From CAYNSB01 sp964399625 (lineage in GTDB: Bacteria; Planctomycetota; Phycisphaerae; Phycisphaerales; UBA1924): 15,147 nt of DNA. The position numbers and the translations under genes are program-made. The stretch spans positions 1 through 15,147 of the forward strand of contig CAYNSB010000068.1 in assembly GCA_964399625.1 (NCBI GenBank). Direction: 5' to 3'. The notes beneath the pieces were generated by a model. The model saw only the letters and a list, made by a program, of their open reading frames with translations, searched no databases and was not told the origin of the DNA. Positions 7,736-14,791 of the stretch are shown here, one piece after another. Position 1 is the first letter of the stretch. Every line of letters begins with the position of its first letter.

Positions 7736-7904
7736 ACGCACGAATTCTCGGCATCGCGTTTTTGGAGCGTGTTCGCACTCGCGCGCTCGCGCACCTCATG
7801 AAGAGTGGACCGGCGCTGACGAAAAAGAGCACTGCCGCGAGCGTTCACGCCGATCGATCATCGGGTCAGGAACGACAGGCCGCAGCCCTCGTCCACGCCC
7901 TCTC
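7736..7904. other. Intergenic DNA without a recognisable gene
   Basis: This is the proximal part of the gap between the dockerin-protein gene and the GT41 operon (7643-8163 overall). Open frames here are short or Arg-rich, as expected of non-coding GC-rich DNA, and none has a plausible start with a family signature. No RNA gene was recognised. Confidence 0.4.
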
Positions 7905-8054
7905 GTGAGGAGCCTTGCATGGCACGCGCCGTTCCGTCGGTTCGTCTCGCCGCCGTTCTCCGGCGTCATCTGCGACGGCTCCACGACTCCTCCCCTCCTC
8001 TCCGCCGCCGATTTCGTCTGCTTCCTCCAGAACTTCCGTGCAGGGTGCCCGTAG
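7905..8054 (+). pseudogene. Orphan C-terminal dockerin-like fragment
   Basis: In the frame ending at TAG 8052-8054 the DNA encodes CDGSTTPPLLSAADFVCFLQ followed by NFRAGCP. This is the terminal GC-type dockerin-like unit of planctomycete secreted proteins and matches the tail of the neighbouring protein at 6356-7642. Nothing recognisable precedes it: no signal peptide and no repeats. A GTG at 7905 could start a 49-residue product but lacks a Shine-Dalgarno. The well-placed GAGGAG-N6-ATG at 7919 is in a different frame and, without a frameshift, would read a basic, family-less peptide. The best explanation is the 3' remnant of a deleted or frameshifted dockerin-protein gene; a functional mini-dockerin is less likely. 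The motif is clear; the gene status is inferred. Confidence 0.55.
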
Positions 8055-8061
8055 CGATCGT

Positions 8062-8091
8062 GCACGCCCCGCTCGCACAGGTCGGGCGTGC
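8062..8091 (+). terminator. GC hairpin after the dockerin remnant, possible terminator
   Basis: GCACGCCC (8062-8069) and GGGCGTGC (8084-8091) form a perfect 8-base-pair stem with a 14-base loop, starting 8 bases after the remnant's stop codon. No T-run follows, so termination strength is doubtful. The position fits the old 3' end of the lost gene. Confidence 0.3.
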
Positions 8092-8129
8092 TGCCCCGCC
8101 CCGGCCCCCGCGGTGAAATAGACTTGCCG

Positions 8130-8158
8130 CCCCTCGCTCCGCCCGAGCGATCGAGGGG
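8130..8158 (+). promoter_or_regulatory. Hairpin overlapping the ribosome-binding site of the GT41 operon
   Basis: CCCCTCG (8130-8136) is a perfect complement of CGAGGGG (8152-8158), and CGCTC (8135-8139) can also pair with GAGCG (8145-8149). The 3' arm contains the GAGGGG Shine-Dalgarno, which sits 5 bases before the ATG at 8164. Folding would hide the ribosome-binding site and could make translation of the first glycosyltransferase conditional. A TAGACT at 8119-8124 just upstream is a weak -10 candidate, without a visible -35. Pairing is seen directly; regulation is inferred. Confidence 0.45.
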
Positions 8159-8163
8159 CACGC

Positions 8164-9969
8164 ATGCCCCCACCCGCCCCGCACGCCGATCCCGCCGTCC
8201 ACGCCGTCGCCCTGGCGCGCCAGCACCTGGCGAGCGGCGATCCCGTCCGCGCCCGCGATCTGCTCGAGCCCATCCTCGCGCGCACGCCCACGCACCCGCT
8301 GGTGCTGCCCATGGCGGCGCTGGCGTGCGCGCTCTCGGGCGCCCTCGACAAGGCCGCGCTCTACTTCGAGCGCGCCCTGCTCGCGGCCCCGGACGACCTC
8401 AACCTCCTCATCAACTGCTCGCGGGTCCTCGTCGAGCGCGGCGAGCACGATCGCGCCATCAGGCACATGGAGCACGCGCGGGCGATCGCGCAGGCCCGCG
8501 GCGTGCGCGAGCCGGCCGTCGCCATCAACCTCTGCGTCGCCTATCGCGGCGCGTCGCGCCCGGTCTCGGCCCTGCACGCCATCGAGACCCCCGGCTCCAG
8601 CGACCCCACCAACCCCATGCTCGCGGTGCCCCGCGCCACGTCGTGGTTCGTGCTGGGGCACCCGGACATGGCCGCCGCGGCCCTGCGCCCGGCCATCACG
8701 GGCAACCCCGATCGCCACGACCTGCGCACCTTCCTCTGCGCCGTCACCAACTACCTGCCCGATCTCTCGACGGGCGAGGCGCTCGAAGAGCACCGCGCGT
8801 ACGGACGCACGATCGCGTCGCTCTGGCCCGCGGGCCCGCGCCCGCCGATGGTGCCCCGCACCCCCGGCACGCCGCTGCGCGTCGGGTTCGTCTCGCCCGA
8901 CCTGCGCGAGCACTCGGTCGCGGCGTTCCTGCTCCCGCTGCTGGAGCACCTGGACCGCACGCGGATCGCGCCCATCGCGTACTCCGCGTGGCACGCGCCC
9001 GACGAAGTCTCCGCGCAACTCCGCGCCCACTGCGAGCGATGGCACGACGTGCCCGGCGCCGACCTGAACGCGCTGCGACGGCTCGTGGCGCAGGACCGCA
9101 TCGACATCCTCATCGACCTCGCCGGGCACACGATCCTGCACCGCCTGCCGCTGTTCCAGTCTCGCGCGGCCCCGGTGCAGATCACCTACCTGGGCTACCC
9201 CGCGACGACGGGCGTGGGCGAGATGGACTTCCGCATCGTGGACTCGAGCACGGACCCCGCGGGAAGCGAGGCCCACTCCTGCGAAGCGCTGCTGCGCCTG
9301 GACCCGTGCTTCCTCTGCTACCGCCCCGTGGCGGGGCGCCCCGCGCCGGGCGTGCGCGGAGCGGACGGGCCGATCCGGTTCGCGTCGTTCAACACCTTGC
9401 AGAAGCTCAGCGAGCGCGTGCTGCGGACGTGGGCGCGCGTGATCGAGGGCGTGCCGGGCTCGACGCTCACGCTCAAGAGCCGCGAGCTCCGCGCCGAGGA
9501 GGCCCGCACGCACACGCTCGAGCGATGCGTGGGCGCGGGGCTTCCCAAGGATCGCGTCCGCATCCTCCCCGGCACGGACACCAAGCTCCAGCACCTGGCC
9601 GCCTACGGCGACGTGGACATCGCCCTGGACTCGTTCCCCTACTGCGGCACGACGACCACGTGCGAGGCGCTCTCCATGGGCGCGCCCGTGGTCACGCTCG
9701 CGGGGGATCGCCACTCGCGCCGCGTGGGCGTGTCCCTCCTCTCGGCGGTGGGCCTGGGCGATCTGGTCGCGCGCGACGAGGACGAGTACGTGCGCCTGGC
9801 GGTGGCACTGGCCAAGGACCGGGCGCGCCTGAGCACGCTCCGCGCCGAACTGCCCGAGCGCCTGCAGCGCTCGCCGCTGTGCGATGCGCGGGCGTTCGCG
9901 GCCCGCTTCGCCGACCTGATGGAGCACGCGTGGGACGCGACGCTCGCCGCCCGGGGGCCCGCGTCGTGA
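8164..9969 (+). CDS. TPR-containing GT41 (OGT/SPINDLY-like) glycosyltransferase, copy 1
   Basis: Predicted to transfer a sugar from a nucleotide donor to protein Ser/Thr in the cytoplasm, as for O-GlcNAc transferase relatives. The 601 residues comprise a TPR-like helical region (about 13-205, e.g. ALYFERALLAAPDDLNLLIN), a Pro-rich linker, and a GT41 catalytic region (about 237-590). Catalytic signatures: LRVGFVSPDLREHSV (His250, equivalent to human OGT His498), IDILIDLAGHT (313-323), APVQITYLGYPATTG (336-350), FNTLQKLSERVLRTW (Lys414, equivalent to OGT Lys842, UDP contact), and DIALDSFPYCGTTTTCEALS (485-504) with APVVTLAGDRHSRRVG. The ATG at 8164 has GAGGGG 5 bases upstream. It overlaps copy 2 by GTGA, so the two are translationally coupled. 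The TPR array is much shorter than in eukaryotic OGT. The donor sugar and acceptor are unknown; the fold is secure. Confidence 0.94.
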   Translation: MPPPAPHADPAVHAVALARQHLASGDPVRARDLLEPILARTPTHPLVLPMAALACALSGALDKAALYFERALLAAPDDLNLLINCSRVLVERGEHDRAIRHMEHARAIAQARGVREPAVAINLCVAYRGASRPVSALHAIETPGSSDPTNPMLAVPRATSWFVLGHPDMAAAALRPAITGNPDRHDLRTFLCAVTNYLPDLSTGEALEEHRAYGRTIASLWPAGPRPPMVPRTPGTPLRVGFVSPDLREHSVAAFLLPLLEHLDRTRIAPIAYSAWHAPDEVSAQLRAHCERWHDVPGADLNALRRLVAQDRIDILIDLAGHTILHRLPLFQSRAAPVQITYLGYPATTGVGEMDFRIVDSSTDPAGSEAHSCEALLRLDPCFLCYRPVAGRPAPGVRGADGPIRFASFNTLQKLSERVLRTWARVIEGVPGSTLTLKSRELRAEEARTHTLERCVGAGLPKDRVRILPGTDTKLQHLAAYGDVDIALDSFPYCGTTTTCEALSMGAPVVTLAGDRHSRRVGVSLLSAVGLGDLVARDEDEYVRLAVALAKDRARLSTLRAELPERLQRSPLCDARAFAARFADLMEHAWDATLAARGPAS

Positions 9970-11735
9970 GCTCCGTCGATGAGGCGATCGTTCGGGCGCA
10001 GGGGATGATCCAATCGGGGCAGCTCGGGCCGGCGATCGAGCTGCTGTCGCGCGTCCTGGCGCACGACGCGAACGAGTTCCGCGCCCACACGCTGCGCAGC
10101 GTGGCCCTGTCGCTGGCGGGCGATCACGAGAGCGCGATCGAGTCCGCGCGCCAGGCGGTGCGCCTGCGCCCGCAGGACGCGCGCCTGCGGGCGCACTTGG
10201 GCAAGGTGCTTATCGACGCCGGGCGCGCGCCCGAGGCCGTCGCGGGGCTCACGCCGCTGGTCACCTCGCACCCCCACGAGGAGCTCGCGTGGCTCCGCCT
10301 GGGCGAGGCGCTGCTGCTCACGGGCAAGACGGCCCAGGCGCTGCGCAACGCGACCCGTGCCCTGGGGCACCACCCGCGGAGCGTCGAGCTTCAGGTGCAG
10401 CGAGCGGGCGCCGAGCTCTCTATGGGCGATGCGCCGCGCGCCGTCGCCGCGCTCCGCACCGCGATCGAGCGCGACCCCGACAACCTCAGCGCCCTCTCGC
10501 AGTTGTGCGCCTCGCTGAACTACCTGCACGACGCGGACCCGCGCGACGTGCGCGAGGCGCACGTGAACTACGCCCAGGCCCTGGAGCGAGCGCTGGGTCC
10601 ATCACCCCCGGCCCCGCCCGCGCCCGCGGGCGATCCCGCGCGCCCGCTCCGCCTCGGGCTCGTGTCGCACGATCTGGGCGGGCACTCGGTCGCGAGCTTC
10701 CTCGAGCCGCTGCTCACGCACCTGGACCGGCGGGCGTTCACCATCATCTGCTACGCCTCCGCGACCAACGAGGACGCGACGACCCAGCGCCTCAAAGGGC
10801 TGGACGTGCAGTGGCGGCGCGTCACTCCGCTGCACCTGGAGCCGATGAGCAACCTCGTGCGCGCCGACGCGATCGACATCCTGTTCGACCTGGGCGGGCA
10901 CACCGCGTGCCATCGACTGCCGCTCTTCCACGCGCGCGTCGCCCCCGTGCAGGCGACCTACCTCGCGTACCCCAACACCACGGGGCTCTCGAGCATCGAC
11001 TTCCGCATCGTGGACTCCCTCACGGACCCGCCCGGCAGCGAGGAGTGGAACACCGAGCGCCTCATCCGCCTGGACCCGTGCTTCCTGTGCTATCGACCAT
11101 CGGGCGAGCGCCCGGCGCTGGCGCCCCGCCCCGCCGACGCGCCGATCGTCTTTGGCTCGTTCAACAAGCTCCTCAAGCTCAGCGAGCCGGTGCTGCGCCT
11201 GTGGGGGCGCATCCTCGCGCAGACGCCCGGGTCCACGCTCGTCGTCAAGAGCTGGGACCTGACGAGCGACGATGCGCGGGATCACCTGCTCGCGCGCTGG
11301 AAGAAGCTGCGCCTGGACCCCGCGCGCCTGCGCATCCTCCGGGCCACGCCCACCCAGCGCGAGCACCTGGCCCTCTACCAGGACATCGACCTGGCGCTGG
11401 ACACCTTCCCCTACCACGGCACCACGACGACGTGCGAGGCCCTCTCCATGGGCGTGCCCGTCGTCACGCTCGCCGGACGCGTGCACGCCTCGCGCGTGGG
11501 CGTCTCGCTCCTCTCGGCGGTCGGGCTCGAGGACCTGGTCGCCCACGACGAGGACCAGTACGTGCGCCTCGCGACGGACCTCGCCCGCGATCGGGCACGC
11601 TTGGCGCGCCTGCGCGGCGAACTGCCTCAGCGCCTGGCCTCCTCGCCCCTGTGCGACGGGCCGGGATTCGCCCAGAGGTTCGGCGATGTCCTGCGCCAGA
11701 TGTGGCAGACGCGCGTCGGGCCCGGCCCAACCTAA
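9966..11735 (+). CDS. TPR-containing GT41 (OGT/SPINDLY-like) glycosyltransferase, copy 2
   Basis: A paralogue of the upstream gene, 589 residues from a GTG start that overlaps the preceding TGA as GTGA. TPR-like repeats occupy about 5-185 (SVDEAIVRAQGMIQSGQLGP, AGDHESAIESARQAVRLRPQ, GDAPRAVAALRTAIERDPDN). After a Pro/Ala-rich linker (211-226) comes the GT41 domain: LRLGLVSHDLGGHSV (His240), IDILFDLGGHT (303-313), APVQATYLAYPNTTG (326-340), GSFNKLLKLSEPVL (Lys404) and DLALDTFPYHGTTTTCEALS (475-494). The DFRIVDSxTDPxGSE and RLDPCFLCYRP blocks are shared with copy 1, showing a common origin. Differences include His484 where copy 1 has Cys494 next to the GTTTT loop, and unrelated TPR surfaces, which suggests different acceptors. 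An in-frame extension continues upstream, but it overlaps copy 1 and has no family signature. Donor and acceptor are unknown. Confidence 0.93.
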   Translation: MSSVDEAIVRAQGMIQSGQLGPAIELLSRVLAHDANEFRAHTLRSVALSLAGDHESAIESARQAVRLRPQDARLRAHLGKVLIDAGRAPEAVAGLTPLVTSHPHEELAWLRLGEALLLTGKTAQALRNATRALGHHPRSVELQVQRAGAELSMGDAPRAVAALRTAIERDPDNLSALSQLCASLNYLHDADPRDVREAHVNYAQALERALGPSPPAPPAPAGDPARPLRLGLVSHDLGGHSVASFLEPLLTHLDRRAFTIICYASATNEDATTQRLKGLDVQWRRVTPLHLEPMSNLVRADAIDILFDLGGHTACHRLPLFHARVAPVQATYLAYPNTTGLSSIDFRIVDSLTDPPGSEEWNTERLIRLDPCFLCYRPSGERPALAPRPADAPIVFGSFNKLLKLSEPVLRLWGRILAQTPGSTLVVKSWDLTSDDARDHLLARWKKLRLDPARLRILRATPTQREHLALYQDIDLALDTFPYHGTTTTCEALSMGVPVVTLAGRVHASRVGVSLLSAVGLEDLVAHDEDQYVRLATDLARDRARLARLRGELPQRLASSPLCDGPGFAQRFGDVLRQMWQTRVGPGPT

Positions 11736-11744
11736 ACTTCGCCC

Positions 11745-13613
11745 ATGCCTCCGTTCCTGCGCTGGCTCGCGCGACTCGGCCCCACCAACCCCATCGCCGT
11801 CCGCCTCGTGCAGAACGGCTCGCGCCGTCCGCGACACCTCTACATCCGCTCAGGCTATCTGGCCGTCCTGATCCTCGTGCTGCTGTGGCTGCTGCTGCCC
11901 AGCTCGGGCGGGGCGCTCTCGTACCGCGCGCTCGCCCAGGCCGGCGCGCAGGCCTTCGAGTACACCGCGTACCTGCAGATCGGGCTCATCTGCATCCTCG
12001 CGCCCGTGTTCATGGCGGGCGCCATCGCGCAGGAGGCGAGCCCCCGCACGTGGGAGGTCCTGCTCACCACGCCCCTCTCGGCGTTGCAGATCGTCCTGGG
12101 CAACCTGCTCGGACGACTGCTCTTCATCCTCGCGCTGCTCTTGAGCTCGCTCCCGCTCTTCGCCCTCTCCCAGTACTTCGGCGGCGTGCCGGGCTCCTCG
12201 ATCTTCGCGAGCTACGCGATCGCGGGGTGCGCCGCGCTGCTCGTGGGCTCCATCGCGATCGCCCTGTCCGTGTCACGCCTCGTGGGCAACCGCGCCGTCT
12301 TCGCGTTCTACGTGTCGGTCGTCTCGTACCTCGTCGCGACGATCGCGCTCGACTACTGGCTCCGCTCCAGCGGGCTGGGCGCCGGGGGCAAGGGCGTCAC
12401 CTGGCTCACCGCGATCAACCCGTTCCTGGCGCTCGAAGCGCTGCTGGACCCCTCGGGCTACCCGCGTGCCGAGGGGCTGCCCGCGGGGCTCCGCTCGCTG
12501 TTCTTCGAGCGCCCCGTGACGACCTGGTGCGTGGGGAGCGGCGCGCTGAGCGTCGTGCTCATCCTCGCCTCGGCGATCACGGTGCGCCTGGGCGGGTTGT
12601 CCACGGTCGTGGGCGGGTCGTCGGGCGTCCCCTGGTACCGCCGCCTCTTCGGGCTGGGCGCCGCCGGCGCCGAGCACCGTCCGCCCCGCTCCGTCTGGTC
12701 CAACCCGATCGCGTGGCGCGAGGCCGCCGCACGCAACAGCACGCTGGGCAAGATCGTCTCGCGCTGGATGTTCATCCTCTCGGGCGCGGGCTGGGGCGTG
12801 GCGCTAATCGCGCTCCTGCACACCAAGCGCATGAGCGCCAGCGAGTTCCAGCTCGCGCTGCTCGCGACGACGATCGGCGAGATCGCCGTCACCACGCTCG
12901 TGGCGATCAACATGGCCGCCACCGCCGTCTCCCGCGAGCGCGAGGACGGCACGCTGGACCTGCTGCTCACCACGCCCATCCAGCCCTCGCAGTACCTCTC
13001 GGGCAAGCTCCGCGGGCTCGTCGCGTACCTCATCCCCATGCTCGCGGTGCCCGTGGGAACGCTCGCCCTCGCCGGGCTCTACGTCATCACCGATGGGCTG
13101 GGCATGGCCGCGAGCAACGGGCTCTCCCTGGAGATCCAGCACTCGATCTCCACGAGCACCACGACCGTGGGAGCGCCCATCCTCCTGCCCGAGGCGGGGC
13201 TGCTCGCGGCGCTCGTGCTCGTGCCCTTCATGGCGTTCGTCGTCATGATCGGGCTCCAGTGGTCGCTCAAGAGCAAGGGCACGCTCGCGAGCGTCGTCTC
13301 CACGGTGGGCGTGGTCGGCGTCGCCAGCGGCGCGATCGGGCTCTGCGCCTGGCAGGCGGGCTCGGGCGTCGCGATCGTCGGGCCCGTGCTCGCGGCGCTC
13401 TCGCCCGCGAGCCTCCTGCAGGCCGTGGTCCATCCCGTCGAGGGCCTCTACGACACCGTGAGCAAGGAGCAGGCGCTGACCGGCGCGCGCGTGGGGCTCG
13501 CGGTCGGGGCGATCATCGCCGCGGCGGTGTACGCCGGCATCGTGTACGGCATCCACGCCTCGCTCGTGCGCACCTTCGACATGACCGTCCGCAAGCTCGC
13601 GGGGCAGCGCTGA
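11745..13613 (+). CDS. ABC-2-type transporter permease with two repeated halves
   Basis: An inner-membrane protein of 622 residues with about a dozen hydrophobic segments (e.g. 38-52, 78-96, 123-142, 158-178, 185-202, 262-280, 343-358, 374-394, 426-446, 484-505, 514-536, 583-603). Two halves repeat the same plan: NPIAVR (15-20) and NPIAWR (320-325) near each half's start, then the coupling-type motif EASPRTWEVLLTTPLS (97-112), matched by EREDGTLDLLLTTPIQ (398-413) before a G-K/G-N-L-x-G stretch. This E-x-x-x-GT-x-x-LL-x-TP pattern is typical of ABC-2 permeases, here fused in one chain. No ATP-binding subunit lies in the window, so the partner ATPase must be encoded elsewhere. It starts 9 bases after the GT41 copy 2 stop with no clear Shine-Dalgarno, consistent with readthrough in an operon. 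The substrate is unknown. Confidence 0.86.
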   Translation: MPPFLRWLARLGPTNPIAVRLVQNGSRRPRHLYIRSGYLAVLILVLLWLLLPSSGGALSYRALAQAGAQAFEYTAYLQIGLICILAPVFMAGAIAQEASPRTWEVLLTTPLSALQIVLGNLLGRLLFILALLLSSLPLFALSQYFGGVPGSSIFASYAIAGCAALLVGSIAIALSVSRLVGNRAVFAFYVSVVSYLVATIALDYWLRSSGLGAGGKGVTWLTAINPFLALEALLDPSGYPRAEGLPAGLRSLFFERPVTTWCVGSGALSVVLILASAITVRLGGLSTVVGGSSGVPWYRRLFGLGAAGAEHRPPRSVWSNPIAWREAAARNSTLGKIVSRWMFILSGAGWGVALIALLHTKRMSASEFQLALLATTIGEIAVTTLVAINMAATAVSREREDGTLDLLLTTPIQPSQYLSGKLRGLVAYLIPMLAVPVGTLALAGLYVITDGLGMAASNGLSLEIQHSISTSTTTVGAPILLPEAGLLAALVLVPFMAFVVMIGLQWSLKSKGTLASVVSTVGVVGVASGAIGLCAWQAGSGVAIVGPVLAALSPASLLQAVVHPVEGLYDTVSKEQALTGARVGLAVGAIIAAAVYAGIVYGIHASLVRTFDMTVRKLAGQR

Positions 13614-14776
13614 TGATCCGGCGGGCCATGCGCGGGACGACGCGCCTGCTGGCGGGTCTGGGTTTGGGGCTCGCCTGCGTGTGGGCCCTCTCTCGCCTCA
13701 TCACCGACTCTTGGCGCTGGTCGCAGTACCTCTTCTGGGTGCCCCAGGAGGTCTACCTCGCCGGCGTGCTCGTGCTGCTCGCGCTCGCGAGCATCATCGC
13801 CCTCGCCGGCGGAAGAGCGGGCGCACCCCAAAGGCGCCGCGCCGCGTGGCGCGAGCGCACCGCGCTGGGCGCGCTCGCCGCTCTGATGATCGCGCACACG
13901 GGCCTGGTTCGCTGGCGCGCGCTCAACGCCCTCACCCGCACGCCCGCCGGAGCGGCCACGAACGCGCTGCGCGTCCTGAGTTGGAACTGCACCTCCGCGG
14001 ACACGACCGAGCGCGTCGTCGCCCCGATCCGCGCGGCCGACCCGGACCTGGCGATCCTCGCCAACCCGCACTCGCGCGTGCGCTGGAGCGATGTCGCGCT
14101 CGATTTCGCCCGCGCCGACGATCCGCAGGGCGCCCGCCCCGCGAGCGATCTGCGCGAGAACGCCTTCGTCGTGCTCTCGCGTTTCGCGATCACCCGCGCC
14201 GCGTCGATCTCGCTGGGCATCCCCAGCGCGCCCGACCTCGATCCCGACGACAGCGGGCCGGCGCGAACGGATCCGGGGCGAGCGATGTTCTTCGAGATCG
14301 ACACCCGCGAACGCCTGGGCAGGAGCACCATCGTCTGGGTCATCGACCTGCCCTCGGACCCGCGACTGCACCGGCGGATCGTCACGGACCTGGCCGCCCG
14401 CGCCATCGCCGAGTGGTCCGGGCCCGTCCGCGTCCGCGACGAGCAGGGACGCTGGCGCACGGAATCCTCGGGCCTCCACGGCTTCCCCGCGCCCGATCTC
14501 ATCGTGGGCGATTTCAACATCCCCCGCGGCTCGGGGTCGCTAGCGCGACTGACCGGCGGACGCCCGCACGCCTTCGATCGCGCGGGGCTGGGGCTCGCGA
14601 TGACCTGGCCCCGCGCGCCGCTGCTCGTGCCCCACGTGGGCTTCTGGCAGACCCCCGTCTTCCACCTCGACCATATGTTCCTGGGGCCCGCGCTCGACGC
14701 GGCCCGCTACGACATCGTCGATCCCGGCGCGGGATACCACCGCGCGCAGGTCGCGGAGCTGGTCGCCGCCCGCTGA
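13613..14776 (+). CDS. Membrane-anchored endonuclease/exonuclease/phosphatase (EEP)-like protein, degenerate active site
   Basis: A 387-residue protein whose ATG overlaps the permease stop (TGATG). Three hydrophobic segments (about 11-28, 44-66, 84-99) precede a C-terminal EEP-fold domain (about 118-383). EEP landmarks: LRVLSWNC (Asn125), LIVGDFNIPRG (Asp300, Asn302), FHLDHMFLG (Asp353, His354) and GYHRAQVAEL (His376). Two usual catalytic acids are altered: the metal-binding Glu expected in 'PDxxxLQE' reads PDLAILAN (Asn151), and the terminal S-D-H reads G-Y-H. Such proteins are usually Mg2+-dependent phosphodiesterases or nucleases; this one may be inactive, use another ligand, or bind rather than cleave. 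The coupling suggests co-expression with the permease. The family call rests on short motifs and is moderately sure. An EEP-family phosphoesterase acting on lipid or cell-wall material is an alternative. Confidence 0.75.
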   Translation: MIRRAMRGTTRLLAGLGLGLACVWALSRLITDSWRWSQYLFWVPQEVYLAGVLVLLALASIIALAGGRAGAPQRRRAAWRERTALGALAALMIAHTGLVRWRALNALTRTPAGAATNALRVLSWNCTSADTTERVVAPIRAADPDLAILANPHSRVRWSDVALDFARADDPQGARPASDLRENAFVVLSRFAITRAASISLGIPSAPDLDPDDSGPARTDPGRAMFFEIDTRERLGRSTIVWVIDLPSDPRLHRRIVTDLAARAIAEWSGPVRVRDEQGRWRTESSGLHGFPAPDLIVGDFNIPRGSGSLARLTGGRPHAFDRAGLGLAMTWPRAPLLVPHVGFWQTPVFHLDHMFLGPALDAARYDIVDPGAGYHRAQVAELVAAR

Positions 14777-14791
14777 ATCGCGCCGAGCGCC
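14777..14791. other. Short convergent gap
   Basis: Only 15 bases separate the stop of the plus-strand EEP-like gene (TGA at 14774-14776) from the stop of the minus-strand gmd (TAG, 14792-14794 on plus). No terminator fits in the gap, so the two transcripts probably overlap at their 3' ends. Confidence 0.6.

Noticed and set aside
7643..7741. N-terminal extension of the dockerin protein from 7741
   Set aside because: It has Cys-rich non-signal sequence and no ribosome-binding site, while the ATG at 7642 has GGAGAGG and a signal peptide.
7966..9927. 653-codon minus-strand open frame antisense to GT41 copy 1
   Set aside because: Arg/Gly/Ala/Val-rich with no domain, no signal and no Shine-Dalgarno; it is a mirror of the third-codon GC bias of the plus-strand gene.
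8088..9965. In-frame upstream extension of GT41 copy 2
   Set aside because: It would overlap all of copy 1 and reads as basic, Pro-rich, family-less sequence. The GTG at 9966 with GTGA coupling gives a proper TPR start.
10289..14776. 1495-codon open frame on the plus strand
   Set aside because: Only its 3' part (13613-14776) is a real gene. The upstream part is Arg/Pro/Ala-rich shadow reading across the GT41 copy 2 and permease genes, a common effect in GC-rich DNA.
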